Both the position numbers and the translations under genes were made by a program. Below the pieces are notes generated by a model. That model did no database searches. It worked only from the letters and a program-made list of their open reading frames with translations, and had not been told where the DNA came from. Shown in pieces: positions 27,721 to 36,957 of a DNA stretch of 64,000 nucleotides. The stretch comes from Photobacterium sp. TY1-4 (GTDB lineage Bacteria > Pseudomonadota > Gammaproteobacteria > Enterobacterales > Vibrionaceae), in contig NZ_CP099735.1 in the NCBI RefSeq assembly GCF_025398175.1, positions 124,001 through 188,000 of the forward strand, read 5' to 3'. Numbering within the stretch: position 1 is the first letter of the stretch; the number at the start of each line of letters is the position of its first letter.

Positions 27721-28440
27721 ATGCAGTCGATGAATAAAACAGCTAGCATCATCCTGGGGCTCGGCATTTTTTTGGGGCTGACGATGCTGGGGTATCAGCT
27801 GGGCCATGCGGTGATTGAGCATAAACTGTATGATCGCAGCGTGACGGTCAAGGGGTTATCTGAACGTGAGTATCCGGCAGACCTGGTCATTTGGCCGATC
27901 CAGTTCAATGTGGCGGGGAATGAACTGGTGGAAGTGTACCAAACCCTGGATGCGCATGCCGAAGCGATTCGGGCGCACCTGATCAGCCACGGGATTGCTG
28001 CGGATGATATTTCGCTGTCTGCCCCTTCCATTACGGACAAATCCGCTCAGCAATACGGCAATGATTCAGCCGCGCCATTTCGTTTTACCGCGCTGCGCAA
28101 TGTGACGGTCTATTCGGAGAAGATTGCCGAAGTGCGCCAGGTGATGAATACCTTGTCTGTACTCGGGCAAAAAGGCATTGTCTTTACCGGGGATAATTAC
28201 CAAAGCCAGACCGATTATCTGTTTACCCGCCTGAATGAGATCAAACCGGCCATGATTGAAGAAGCGACCTTGAACGCCAGAAAGGTCGCTGAAAAATTTG
28301 CCGCAGATTCCGACAGCCATTTGGGGAAGATTAAGCGTGCGTCTCAAGGACAGTTTACAATCAGTGCCCGGGATAAAAATAACCCGCATATTAAAAAGGT
28401 TCGGGTGGTGTCGACCATCGAATATTATCTGTCGGATTAA
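27721..28440 (+). CDS. SIMPL (DUF541) domain envelope protein
   Basis: About 239 residues. One N-terminal membrane helix or uncleaved signal (ASIILGLGIFLGLTMLGYQL) is followed by a SIMPL domain: SVTVKGLSEREYPADLVIWPI, then helices and the closing strands VRVVSTIEYYLSD. SIMPL proteins are periplasmic and poorly understood (the family includes BP26). ATG 27721 follows AAGGAGA; the frame upstream is not used. The gap upstream (27485-27720) holds a GTGTGA-G-TCACAC palindrome at 27538-27550 and nothing else I recognise. Confidence 0.87.
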   Translation: MQSMNKTASIILGLGIFLGLTMLGYQLGHAVIEHKLYDRSVTVKGLSEREYPADLVIWPIQFNVAGNELVEVYQTLDAHAEAIRAHLISHGIAADDISLSAPSITDKSAQQYGNDSAAPFRFTALRNVTVYSEKIAEVRQVMNTLSVLGQKGIVFTGDNYQSQTDYLFTRLNEIKPAMIEEATLNARKVAEKFAADSDSHLGKIKRASQGQFTISARDKNNPHIKKVRVVSTIEYYLSD

Positions 28441-28473
28441 ACCGCACGATTTTTCGCATCAGTTTTCTGCTTG

Positions 28474-28504
28474 CTGCCATGTCATGACTTTTGGCACATG
28501 GCAG
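28474..28504 (+). terminator. Hairpin after SIMPL gene
   Basis: CTGCCATGT pairs with ACATGGCAG across a 13-base loop. No T run follows, so it may be a processing or partial terminator element. Confidence 0.4.
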
Positions 28505-28561
28505 TCGCCGCCGCATTGCTTAACCTGACGATACATTTTTTATCAGGATAAGGGATCGGTC

Positions 28562-29221
28562 ATGAAAACTTCATGGTGGCGATATGGATTCATTGGGTTC
28601 GCGTTTTTGGCGGGTTGCTCCGAGGAAGATTTGGAGACATCCAACTTTGGTTCCGATTATTATAAGAACCAATATACGCTGATGAATGCGACAGACTACG
28701 AAATAGATTTTCATATGGCCAATACCGAGTTGGACGGTGATGAGCGAGATGTCGAAAACAGTAAATACCTGAAATATACTCTGGCTGCCGGTGCAGCGCC
28801 GGTTGAGATCACGCATGAGCACAATATAGAGCGACAGATTACCTTCTATGCTGCCGCGAGAAATCAACTGGGGTTGTTAGGCCGCGAAAAATTTAAAGTC
28901 ACCAATGATCGGGATTATCACTTTCTGGCCTGGCAGCATCAGGGACAAATTGATGTCAGTATTTACGAGCAGGCGAAAGATGATCGGGGTGGCGAATTTG
29001 CGGTCCGGATCTTTGCCGCTGATCCGGTGAATCTCACGATAGAGGGCAGCCCGGTCGCACTCACCACCGGGACGATGAGCGGCCGCTATTTTGTCGACCA
29101 GTGCAATGGCGGTATTCAGATGAATGGTCAACCAATTTCCATCTGTGATGCATCCTTCGGGCGTTCTTACCTGTTGGTTGTCGACACTGACGGCCGCCAA
29201 GCCTTATACCTGGAATATTAA
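28562..29221 (+). CDS. Putative lipoprotein of unknown function
   Basis: A type II signal peptide is clear: positively charged start, hydrophobic stretch, and lipobox LAGC with the acylated Cys at residue 19. The mature part (about 200 residues) is mostly predicted beta strands and ends DTDGRQALYLEY. I do not recognise a family. It sits 20 bases before a sensor kinase gene on the same strand and may be co-transcribed with it, so a signalling or stress-reporting link is possible but unproven. Confidence 0.75.
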   Translation: MKTSWWRYGFIGFAFLAGCSEEDLETSNFGSDYYKNQYTLMNATDYEIDFHMANTELDGDERDVENSKYLKYTLAAGAAPVEITHEHNIERQITFYAAARNQLGLLGREKFKVTNDRDYHFLAWQHQGQIDVSIYEQAKDDRGGEFAVRIFAADPVNLTIEGSPVALTTGTMSGRYFVDQCNGGIQMNGQPISICDASFGRSYLLVVDTDGRQALYLEY

Positions 29222-29241
29222 GTCAGACGATGGAGTCATGA

Positions 29242-30423
29242 ATGGAAGCAATTGATGTGAGGCCGCCTTCAAGGGCCAGCTGGCAACACCTGAAGCTGGG
29301 GGGCACGGAAAGCTGGCTACACATGGGGTTAGTCTTATTCACCTGTTTAACCGTATTGGTCTTTACGGGTTACACCTCCTGGTTTGAACCGCAGTCATTA
29401 CGCTTCCCATCCGATGATATCCGGCTGGCCATGGGGACCTTACTGGTTGTTTTTCTGGTGTTTATCGGCTGCCATTTGTATCGGCTGAGTACACACAAAT
29501 CATCGGTTTATCCGCTGGTGACGCAATTTATTGCGATGCTGTTGCTCCTGGCGCTGGTCAATAACGGCATTATTATGATCCTGTGTATCGTCTTTATCGC
29601 CAGTATTCCCAAGATCTGGCCGATCCGGGTTTGTATTGCGCTGAGTATTGGCCTGCCGGCCGCTTATTTTTTGGTCTCCGATATTTCGTACGCACTGGTC
29701 AACGCAATTTTATTTACCACCTACAACCTGTTTGCCTTGCGGCTGTCTTACGCGATTGAAAATGAGCGGGCATCCAATCAGGCGAACCGGGACCTTGTCC
29801 GGGAGCTGCGGGCAACCCAGACCTTACTGTCGGATACCGCGAAGCGAGATGAGCGGCTGCGGATTGCCCGAGATATTCATGATGTGATGGGGCATCGGTT
29901 GACCGCATTGAACATGCAACTGGAATTGACGCTCCAGCTCTGTGCAAAGGACGATCTGGCTCAGATCCAGAAAGCAAAACGCTTGTCTGAGGAACTGTTG
30001 TCAGATATTCGTCAGGCCGTCAGTGATTTGCGCCGGTTTGATTCGATTAATCTGGAACAGGCGCTGTATGAACAGGTACGAGACCTTGATCAGCTGCAGG
30101 TGACGATCGACTTTCAGCCGGACTTGCGGATCAGCAACGCGCAGGTGGCGGAGTTGTTCTTCCGGGCGAGTCAGGAGGCGATCACCAACGTCACCCGCCA
30201 TAGTGATGCCCGCCAGTGTCAAATCCGGCTCTGGCAGGATGATGAGCATGTCTACTGGCAGGCTAGTGATCCGGGCCGGATAAAACAGCCCATTCAGTTG
30301 GGGAACGGCCTGAAAGGCATGAAAGAAAGGGCTGCAATGCTCGATGGTGAAATGACTCTCGATACCCGTGAGGGCACGACGGTCTGTTTGAGTTTGCCGG
30401 TTTCATTACTAGGAGAAAAATAG
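29242..30423 (+). CDS. NarL-family sensor histidine kinase (DesK-like)
   Basis: About six membrane helices fill residues 25-175 with short loops. The HisKA_3 dimerisation domain then has the phospho-His in RIARDIHDVMGHRLTA, followed by a HATPase domain with QEAITNVTRHSDA (N box) and GNGLKGMKERAAML (G box). Lack of a periplasmic domain suggests sensing within or near the membrane, as in DesK. The stop codon overlaps the GTG of the response regulator gene, so they are a cognate pair. Confidence 0.92.
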   Translation: MEAIDVRPPSRASWQHLKLGGTESWLHMGLVLFTCLTVLVFTGYTSWFEPQSLRFPSDDIRLAMGTLLVVFLVFIGCHLYRLSTHKSSVYPLVTQFIAMLLLLALVNNGIIMILCIVFIASIPKIWPIRVCIALSIGLPAAYFLVSDISYALVNAILFTTYNLFALRLSYAIENERASNQANRDLVRELRATQTLLSDTAKRDERLRIARDIHDVMGHRLTALNMQLELTLQLCAKDDLAQIQKAKRLSEELLSDIRQAVSDLRRFDSINLEQALYEQVRDLDQLQVTIDFQPDLRISNAQVAELFFRASQEAITNVTRHSDARQCQIRLWQDDEHVYWQASDPGRIKQPIQLGNGLKGMKERAAMLDGEMTLDTREGTTVCLSLPVSLLGEK

Positions 30424-31058
30424 TGGCGCGTGTCGTAGTCATTGATGATCAGAACCTGGTTCTGGAAGGGTTGTGCAGCTTGCTGGACTTGCATCCAGCA
30501 ATTGAGGTGGTGGCCCGGGCCCATGATGCCCAGGATATTTTGACCTTTATTGAAACTCATGAGCCCGATGTGGTGATCCTGGATGTCAGGATGCCCAAAG
30601 TCTCGGGGATCGATGCCCTGAAAATGATCCGTAATGCAGGCATCGACATCCCGGTGATGCTCTTGTCGACATTTGATGAGCATGACTTAGTGCTCGAAAG
30701 TATCCGACTCGGAGCGCAGGGCTATTTGAGGAAAGATATTTCGTTTCAGGTGCTGACCGAAGCCGTGCTGTCGTTGCACCAGGGGAAGCGCTGGTTTCAG
30801 CCGGCGGTGACTCAGGGCATCACCAGTCGCAGCGAACTGGAGGCGTTAAACAATGAGCAGCCGTTTACACCGCTTTCGGACAGTGAGCTGGAAATTTTAC
30901 GCCTGATTGCTGCGGGTTTCTCAAATGCTGAAATTGCCTCAGCTTTGTTTAAATCGACCGGAACCGTGCGTAATCAGGTGTCGTCCATTCTGACCAAGCT
31001 GGTGGTCCGGGATCGCACCCGCGCCGTCTTAAGAGGGATTGAGTTAAAGTTGATTTGA
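30423..31058 (+). CDS. NarL/LuxR-type response regulator
   Basis: Receiver domain (residues 1-120) with VVIDDQ, phospho-acceptor Asp in VVILDVRMPKVSG and the Lys in GYLRKD. A LuxR helix-turn-helix follows (150-205) with LSDSELEILRLIAAGFSNAEIA and GTVRNQVSSILTKL. GTG start overlaps the kinase stop. The regulator probably controls its own operon or the lipoprotein gene upstream; no operator could be assigned. Confidence 0.93.
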   Translation: MARVVVIDDQNLVLEGLCSLLDLHPAIEVVARAHDAQDILTFIETHEPDVVILDVRMPKVSGIDALKMIRNAGIDIPVMLLSTFDEHDLVLESIRLGAQGYLRKDISFQVLTEAVLSLHQGKRWFQPAVTQGITSRSELEALNNEQPFTPLSDSELEILRLIAAGFSNAEIASALFKSTGTVRNQVSSILTKLVVRDRTRAVLRGIELKLI

Positions 31059-31105
31059 TTGTGAACTGGGCAACGCTCATTCTCTGCACTTAGATAAATG
31101 ATATT

Positions 31106-31133
31106 AAATACAGTCTCTTAGCTGTATTTTTAT
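31106..31133 (+). terminator. Rho-independent terminator after two-component operon
   Basis: AAATACAG pairs with CTGTATTT around an 8-base loop; TTATTG follows. Confidence 0.75.
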
Positions 31134-31300
31134 TGCAACTCCCTCTGCAACGCTTTACTCTGGCAACAGATTCATTGTTGTTCAACCGGCGCCTGAAAAG
31201 GATTGTCTTGGGTGCCGGTTATCAGAATCCCCCCATTTTTCACATGATGCCCCTGAAGCAGGGGCGCCGTGCGTGATCCATGTCTTCAGGGAGAAAAGTC

Positions 31301-31528
31301 ATGCCATATATCAATGTCCAGATCACTAAAGGCGCCACTCGGGCTCAGAAAGCGCAATTGGTGAAGGAAATGACCGACACGTTGGCCAGAGTGCTGAATA
31401 AGCGGCCCGAGCATACCCATATTGTGATCCAGGAAATTGAAGAGGAAAACTGGGGGTATGCCGGTGTACTGACCGATGATTGGAAAGCGCAGCAAGCATC
31501 CTCATCTGAAGATCACCTGCTGGATTGA
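31301..31528 (+). CDS. 4-oxalocrotonate tautomerase-family protein
   Basis: A 75-residue tautomerase. The ATG at 31301 gives Met-Pro-Tyr-Ile-Asn, so Pro1 becomes the catalytic base after Met removal. The core QITKGATRAQKAQLVKEMTD and HTHIVIQEIEEENWGYAG match the family (Arg of the usual site is partly changed). AGGGAGAA lies upstream. A small GCCCCT/AGGGGC hairpin precedes the gene at 31249-31265. Substrate unknown. Confidence 0.87.
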   Translation: MPYINVQITKGATRAQKAQLVKEMTDTLARVLNKRPEHTHIVIQEIEEENWGYAGVLTDDWKAQQASSSEDHLLD

Positions 31529-31560
31529 TTGAATACGGAAGATATTGCACAAGGATAGTT

Positions 31561-32076
31561 ATGGAACTCATTTCCCCCTCACTGGCCGATGAAACGGCGT
31601 TCTTAACCTTTTATCACGATTTTCTGCACAATGACACGGAAAATGCGGATTTTTACCGCCCGGCAACGGTTGATTTTGCCGTTTATGTGGAAAGTCTAAT
31701 TAACGAATCAAAAGGGATCGGATTACCGGAAGGTTATGTCCCTTGTCATCACTACTGGCTCAGGCATGACCACGGCGATATTGTGGGTGTGATCCGCATT
31801 CGGCACCATATTGATAATCCTTTTTTATCGCTCGAAGGCGGCCATATCGGCTATGACGTTGCCCCAGCCCATCGAAGACAAGGCTATGGCACGGCTCTGC
31901 TGGCATTGGGGCTAAAAAAAGCGAAGGCGATTGGTTTATCTCAAGTGCTGGTCACTGCCGATGAAGATAATCCCGGCTCCCGGAAAATTATCGAAGCCAA
32001 CGGCGGGGTACTGGAAAATATTGTGATGGGTAAGGTTTTTCCCAATCCGATTGCTCGCTATTGGATCACGATTTAA
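31561..32076 (+). CDS. GNAT acetyltransferase
   Basis: A 171-residue GNAT domain. The acetyl-CoA site is IGYDVAPAHRRQGYGTALLALGLKKAK, which I give only as spanning residues about 102-128, with key Arg-Arg-x-Gly-x-Gly. The second signature is NPGSRKIIEANGGVLEN. ATG 31561 follows AAGGATAG. The next gene begins inside its 3' end, so they are probably co-translated. Substrate unknown. Confidence 0.87.
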   Translation: MELISPSLADETAFLTFYHDFLHNDTENADFYRPATVDFAVYVESLINESKGIGLPEGYVPCHHYWLRHDHGDIVGVIRIRHHIDNPFLSLEGGHIGYDVAPAHRRQGYGTALLALGLKKAKAIGLSQVLVTADEDNPGSRKIIEANGGVLENIVMGKVFPNPIARYWITI

Positions 32077-32951
32077 AGCAGCTCACTGGCCGAGCTGTTG
32101 GGAATCGTCGAGTCACGGAAATTCAAGGCATGGATGAAGGGGAGAAGCTGGTGACAGAGCTGGCCCGATTAGGCAAAGCAAGTGTCAGGCAAATCATGTT
32201 AGGCGGGAAAACATGCATTGAAAAGCAGCCGGTTTCAGAGACGGAGCTGCTTTTCTACCAGCATTACGCTGACCGGTTGAATGCGCGCGGCATTTTCTCA
32301 CCGGCGATCACGGCGTTGGACGCAGACGAAAAACGGATCGTGATGGAGTTGATTCCGCACGCTGTCGAGCTGGCCGAACTTCAGACACCCGCCGTGTTTC
32401 AGCATTTGGCCGGGATCCATGCGATGGAAGTCGAAGATCCCTCGCTGCCATTTTACCGGGCTTACTGGACTAAGGAAGCCACGGTATCAGCGTTGGCTGC
32501 GTTGGCGCTGCCGCCGAAACCTGCTGATATTTTTCACGCGGTTCAGGTCCAGTCTGCGGTGATCTTTGCCGGTAACCGATTGCTCACCGGAGACAGTAAT
32601 CCGGGGAACTGGGGGCGCAGAGCCAACGGTGAACTGGTGCAGTTTGACTGGGAGCGGTTGACGATGGGTTGTCCGAGTATTGATTTGGCACCGTTGATCA
32701 AGGGCATGGGAAATCCGGCACAGTATGAAGCGTATGCCGGGCAGTATCTGGCATGCCGCCGTAGGGTGTCAGATGTGCCGACGATTGCGCCGGAAACGTT
32801 GGTGAGCCATATCGCGATGGCCAAAGCCTGGATTGTGATAGAAGTGGTCAATATTCTGGTCAGTTCCCGCCACCGGGATTCGGCGATGTATCTGGATTGG
32901 TATCGACAGCAACTCCCGACATGGTGCGATGAGATTGCCGGCCTCCTGTAA
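32061..32951 (+). CDS. Aminoglycoside phosphotransferase-like kinase
   Basis: Protein-kinase-like fold of the APH/choline kinase group. The catalytic loop is LLTGDSNPGNWGRR (in place of HGDxxxxN) and the metal loop LVQFDWERL, followed by PSIDLAPL. The N-lobe is short: QIMLGGKTCIEKQPVSETEL with the ATP lysine. TTG 32061 and ATG 32130 are possible starts; the latter removes 23 weakly conserved residues. True aminoglycoside resistance is not implied; many relatives phosphorylate small alcohols. Confidence 0.78.
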   Translation: MDHDLKQLTGRAVGNRRVTEIQGMDEGEKLVTELARLGKASVRQIMLGGKTCIEKQPVSETELLFYQHYADRLNARGIFSPAITALDADEKRIVMELIPHAVELAELQTPAVFQHLAGIHAMEVEDPSLPFYRAYWTKEATVSALAALALPPKPADIFHAVQVQSAVIFAGNRLLTGDSNPGNWGRRANGELVQFDWERLTMGCPSIDLAPLIKGMGNPAQYEAYAGQYLACRRRVSDVPTIAPETLVSHIAMAKAWIVIEVVNILVSSRHRDSAMYLDWYRQQLPTWCDEIAGLL

Positions 32952-32990
32952 ATCACCGCGCTCTGTTTCAGTTTCAATAGGATAATTAGT

Positions 32991-33590
32991 ATGGCATCAA
33001 GTACTGCCGAGCGCTGGCGGGGATATTATGACAAAGCTATTCAGCGCTCGCATCATCCCATCACCGAGATGGCCGTTGCGGAGAATCACTCCGGGTTGAA
33101 TGTGGCGGTCGATTGCGGCTGTGGCGCAGGCGGCGATATTCAGTTCCTCCGTGAGCAGGGTTATCAGGTACATGGATTTGATATCAATGTGGACTCGATT
33201 GAGATTTGTCGGCAGCGTTTTGAACAAGACCCGTTGATTGATATTGCTCAGGACAGCTTCGAGGATTTTGACTATCCAACCACTGGCGTGCTGATCGCCA
33301 ATGCCAGCTTGTATTTCGCCGAGCCGACGCAATTTGCGCGGACCTGGCAGAGCATCACCGATGCGATTGAAATCGGCGGGGTTTTCGCGGGTGGGTTCAT
33401 GGGCGTGGCGGATGATTGGGCGACGCATTCCGATCATACCATCACGGCTTTAAGCCGGTTGCAGGTGGAAGCTTTGTTCGACGGATTCACGATTTTAAAG
33501 TTTGATGAGCGAAATCAGCCGGGGAAAACGGCGCTCGGCAGACACAAGCATTGGCACACGTTTAGTGTGGTCGCAAGGAAAATACGATGA
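32991..33590 (+). CDS. Class I SAM-dependent methyltransferase
   Basis: A 199-residue Rossmann methyltransferase. Motif I is AVDCGCGAGGDIQFL, motif II GFDINVDS, and the motif IV region is GVLIANASLYF. It resembles TehB/UbiE-type small-molecule methyltransferases; substrate unknown. Its last codons overlap the start of the GrpB-family gene, so the two form one unit. Confidence 0.87.
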   Translation: MASSTAERWRGYYDKAIQRSHHPITEMAVAENHSGLNVAVDCGCGAGGDIQFLREQGYQVHGFDINVDSIEICRQRFEQDPLIDIAQDSFEDFDYPTTGVLIANASLYFAEPTQFARTWQSITDAIEIGGVFAGGFMGVADDWATHSDHTITALSRLQVEALFDGFTILKFDERNQPGKTALGRHKHWHTFSVVARKIR

Positions 33591-34102
33591 GAAAAATTGA
33601 AGTGGTTGCGTACCGTGCGTCCTGGGCGGACGATTTTGAACAGGAAAAGCAGGCCATCGCAGGGTGCCTCTGTGCTGACAACCTTGCGGGGATCCACCAT
33701 ATCGGCAGTACCTCTGTTGCAGGTCTCGCTGCCAAGCCCTTGATTGATATTCTGCTGGAAGTGAACGATCTGGCGGCGCTGGACCAACAGACGGCCGCGA
33801 TGGAAGCGTTAGGGTATGTCGCCAAAGGCGAGTTCGGGATCCCGGAACGGCGCTTTTTCTATAAAGGGGAAACGGAGCGTACACACCATGTGCACGCGTT
33901 TGTGAAAGACTCACCCGGCTCGGTGCGTCATTTGGTATTTCGTGATTATTTGCGCGCGTTTCCTGAAGTTTGCGAGCAATATGCGACGCTGAAGCAGGAA
34001 GGTGCTGCGCAATGTCATCACGACAATGCGAAATATTGCGCTCATAAGAACGATTTTGTTCAGTTGCATGAACAAGCGGCGTTGAAATGGAAGTTTGGCT
34101 GA
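33587..34102 (+). CDS. GrpB (UPF0157) family nucleotidyltransferase-like protein
   Basis: A 171-residue GrpB-domain protein with the signature VVAYRASWADDFEQEK, HHIGSTSVAGLAAKPLIDIL (the polymerase-beta-like GS and D-x-D region) and HHVHAFVKDS. The HFRDYLR-type segment is LVFRDYLRAFPE. Members are minimal nucleotidyltransferase-fold proteins of uncertain role, sometimes fused to dephospho-CoA kinase. Start ATG overlaps the upstream stop (ATGA). Confidence 0.87.
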   Translation: MRKIEVVAYRASWADDFEQEKQAIAGCLCADNLAGIHHIGSTSVAGLAAKPLIDILLEVNDLAALDQQTAAMEALGYVAKGEFGIPERRFFYKGETERTHHVHAFVKDSPGSVRHLVFRDYLRAFPEVCEQYATLKQEGAAQCHHDNAKYCAHKNDFVQLHEQAALKWKFG

Positions 34103-34141
34103 AGTCTCTATTTTGATGTGTTCACGGATGAAAAAGTCTGA

Positions 34142-35002
34142 ATGATGAAAGCTTATCTTTTGACGGTGTTTAGCGGGGAACAAGCTGTCGGAAATCCGGC
34201 GGGTGTCGTCGTGCTTGATGACTGGCTGGACACGGCAGCCTTGCAACAAATCGCCCGACACCTGGCCCAACCGGTGACGACGTTTGTTGTCTATGATGAA
34301 TCTCACGGTGGATCTCAGTACGCCGTTCGCTGGTTCTCCCAGCAGGCTGAAATCAATCTGTGCGGTCATGGCAGTCTGGCTGCGGCAGCTGTGTTGTTGG
34401 AATTTGGGGAGCAGGCGCCCGGGGATGCCGGAACCGAGACTGAGGTTGATGCTGATGCTGATGTTGAGCCAGAGGCTGAGGCTGAGGCCAACATGGTGAC
34501 CCTGACCAGCGAACACGGTACGGTGATCGTGCGCAAAGATGGCCCACGGTATCACATGACGCTGCCGGGCTGGCAGCCGAACCGTTTACCGGATCTAAAG
34601 CGGTATCTGAAGCAAATCGGCCTGCCGGTGATCGACAGCTTCGCCACCCGGGATTTGGTGCTGGTGGCGGAAAGCCCGGACGTGGTGCGTCAGTTCACGC
34701 CGGATATGGCGGTGCTGGCGGCGATTGCAGATTATCATGCCGTGATCCTGACGGCGCAGGACGGCCGTGATAGCTATGTGCTGCGATATTTTGCGCCCAA
34801 AATCGGGATTGATGAAGATATCGCGACCGGATCAGCCCAGTGCTCGCTGGCACCTTACTGGCTGGAACAACTGGGCCGGGAAACGCTCAAAGTTACCCAG
34901 CTTTCGGCGAAAGGCGGGGCATTTGTGGTCCGGCAACAAGGTGAAGGACATATCTCGTTGCAGGTTGAGGTCCGCTTGGTGTCGGTGCTCAACCTTCCCT
35001 GA
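34142..35002 (+). CDS. PhzF-family isomerase with acidic insert
   Basis: PhzF/diaminopimelate-epimerase-fold protein, 286 residues. NPAGVVVLDDWL, the strand FVVYDESH, INLCGHGSLAAAAVLLE and GIDEDIATGSAQCSLAPYW are the family blocks. Between about residues 98 and 117 there is an unusual acidic low-complexity stretch of Glu, Asp and Ala encoded by six-base tandem repeats; homologues have a short loop there. Enzymatic substrate is unknown. Confidence 0.88.
   Translation: MMKAYLLTVFSGEQAVGNPAGVVVLDDWLDTAALQQIARHLAQPVTTFVVYDESHGGSQYAVRWFSQQAEINLCGHGSLAAAAVLLEFGEQAPGDAGTETEVDADADVEPEAEAEANMVTLTSEHGTVIVRKDGPRYHMTLPGWQPNRLPDLKRYLKQIGLPVIDSFATRDLVLVAESPDVVRQFTPDMAVLAAIADYHAVILTAQDGRDSYVLRYFAPKIGIDEDIATGSAQCSLAPYWLEQLGRETLKVTQLSAKGGAFVVRQQGEGHISLQVEVRLVSVLNLP
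34435..34491 (+). repeat. Six-base tandem repeats (gctgat / gctgag) in PhzF-family gene
   Basis: Imperfect repetition of gctgat and then gctgag encodes the acidic Glu/Asp/Ala insert. The unit keeps the reading frame when copies change. Confidence 0.75.
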
Positions 35003-35061
35003 TGGCTGTGCCCTAATCGTCGGCTGTCAGGAAAAGGGTTACTCAGGGAGGGAGCTTGCCC

Positions 35062-35571
35062 ATGATGAAAGAGACACCCCAACTCACGTTCACAGCGGTG
35101 GATATGGATCGGGATCTCGAGTTGTGCCTTGAATTTCGCCGGGAGACGCACCGGGTCAGTTACGGCAATCTCGACCATTTTAGCCGGGAGGAAACGCTGG
35201 CCTGGTTTGAGGCATTGGTTGCCAATCCGGATGCCGGTTTTTTGCATGTGCGTGACGCCGGGGAGATCATCGGTCAGCTGGAATATCAGTGCCCTCGCAC
35301 TGACGCTGAGGGTCAACGCTACGGCTACATTAATCTTATTTACCTGGTTCCGGCGTTCCGGCATCGGCATCTCGGTGGTCGGCTTCAGGCCTACATGCTG
35401 GATCAATTTCAAGCACAGGGCTGTACCCAAGCCCGCCTGCGGTACTTGCCGCACAATACAGCAGCGGGCGAGTTTTATCGCAGGCAGGGTTGGCAACCGG
35501 TTGGCGTCGTTCAGCCCAATGGCCAGTTGATGGACAAATCCTTGGCGGGTCGGTTTCGGGCAAGGGAATGA
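35062..35571 (+). CDS. GNAT acetyltransferase
   Basis: A 169-residue GNAT protein. LIYLVPAFRHRHLGGRLQAYML is the acetyl-CoA segment (Arg-His-x-x-Gly-Gly variant) and RLRYLPHNTAAGEFYRRQGW the second half. AGGGAGG precedes ATG 35062. It converges on the ktrB-like gene. Substrate unknown. Confidence 0.85.
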   Translation: MMKETPQLTFTAVDMDRDLELCLEFRRETHRVSYGNLDHFSREETLAWFEALVANPDAGFLHVRDAGEIIGQLEYQCPRTDAEGQRYGYINLIYLVPAFRHRHLGGRLQAYMLDQFQAQGCTQARLRYLPHNTAAGEFYRRQGWQPVGVVQPNGQLMDKSLAGRFRARE

Positions 35572-35589
35572 TTTCCCCTGCGAACCAGC

Positions 35590-36954
35590 TCAGCCAATCG
35601 CCAGTCGGGCTTCCGGATGACGAACCCGCTTGGCATGGGGGCTCGCCAGACAGTAAGCCACCGTTAAGGGCCCCAAACGGCCCATGAACATCAGAAAAAT
35701 GATGATCACTTCCCCGGCGTCGGAGAGCTCGCCAGTTAATCCGCGTGAGAGGCCGACTGTCCCGAGGGCAGACACCGCTTCAAAGACCACATCCAGCATC
35801 GGCGCATTTTCCGTCAGGAGCAGCAGGAAAATCGCCAACCAGGTCACCCCAATCGAAATCAGCCCCATTGCCAGTGCTTTGCGAATCGTGTCTGTTGCGA
35901 TGCGGCGCTGAAACACATGAATGTCCTGATTTCGTTCCAGAAAACCATAGGTCGCCATGACCAGCACCATGAAGGTCACGACCTTGATCCCGCTGGCGGT
36001 ACTGAGCGAACCGCCGCCGATAAACATCAGGACCAGAATCAGTGCCGTGGTGGCATCTTCCAGTTGATCAATCGCCAGCGTGTTGAACCCGGCCGTGCGT
36101 GGGGTCACGGCCTGAAACCAGGCCGCCAGCCATTTGCCGCCTTCTGAGAGGGGGGCCAGGGTATTGGGGTTGTGATACTCAATACAATAAATGGCCAGCA
36201 GGGCAACGCCGTTGATGATCACGGTGCCGGAGAGCATCATTTTGCTATAGGTGGATAACTGGCGCCAGCAGCGCTTTTGCCACAAATCCATCCATACCGT
36301 GAATCCCAGCCCACCGGTAATAAACAGCGCGGTAATGGTCAGGTTGACGGTCGGATCGTCGACATAGGGCATCAGGCTGTCGCTGCTCAGGGCAAATCCG
36401 GCGTTGTTGAACGCTGAAATGGTATAGAAAAAGCTGTGGAACAGGCTGGTTTGCCAGCCCAGCGTTTCGGCCCAGCGGATAAAGAGGATCAGCATCCCCA
36501 GACTTTCGACGATCAGCGCAAATAGAAACACCGACTTGGCGGTGGCCATAATGGTTGATGCATCGGTCTGGTTAAACGCCTCCTTGGCAACGGTCCGCTG
36601 TAAAAAGCCGATTTTTCCGCCGAGGGCAATCAGGGTGACGATGGCAAACGTCATGATGCCGAGGCCGCCCAGCTGGATCAGCAAGGCGATGATGATTTGT
36701 CCCAAAGGGGTGTAGGCCGTGCCGGTATCAACGACGACCAATCCTGTGACAGTCACGGCGGAAGTGACGGTAAACAGACTTTCCAGCCAGGTGATGGGCT
36801 GGGTGGTCGACCAGGGGAGCTTCAGGGCCAGGGTGCTGAGGGTGATAAACAGCAGGAAGCTACCGCAGAGGATCAAGGGCGGCGCCGCGAGGATCTTCTT
36901 GCCTGCTTTGGGTTTTCTCTCAATCGGAGAGACAGAAGGATGCCAAGTGATCAT
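35590..36954 (-). CDS. ktrB: KtrB/TrkH-type potassium transporter membrane subunit
   Basis: A 454-residue transporter with four membrane-pore-membrane repeats. Selectivity-filter-like turns appear as TSAVTVTGLVVVDTG, FNNAGFALSSDS, TPRTAGFNTLA and SALGTVGLSRGL. It imports K+ (probably Na+ coupled) with the regulatory RCK protein encoded next to it. ATG 36954 lies 3 bases after the ktrA stop on this strand, so the two are an operon in order ktrA-ktrB. Confidence 0.93.
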   Translation of the reverse strand: MITWHPSVSPIERKPKAGKKILAAPPLILCGSFLLFITLSTLALKLPWSTTQPITWLESLFTVTSAVTVTGLVVVDTGTAYTPLGQIIIALLIQLGGLGIMTFAIVTLIALGGKIGFLQRTVAKEAFNQTDASTIMATAKSVFLFALIVESLGMLILFIRWAETLGWQTSLFHSFFYTISAFNNAGFALSSDSLMPYVDDPTVNLTITALFITGGLGFTVWMDLWQKRCWRQLSTYSKMMLSGTVIINGVALLAIYCIEYHNPNTLAPLSEGGKWLAAWFQAVTPRTAGFNTLAIDQLEDATTALILVLMFIGGGSLSTASGIKVVTFMVLVMATYGFLERNQDIHVFQRRIATDTIRKALAMGLISIGVTWLAIFLLLLTENAPMLDVVFEAVSALGTVGLSRGLTGELSDAGEVIIIFLMFMGRLGPLTVAYCLASPHAKRVRHPEARLAIG

Positions 36955-36957
36955 GGG

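Noticed and set aside
32061..32951. True aminoglycoside-resistance kinase
   Set aside because: The catalytic loop is TGDSNPGNW instead of HGDxxxxN and the protein lies among general metabolic genes; only the fold family is supported.
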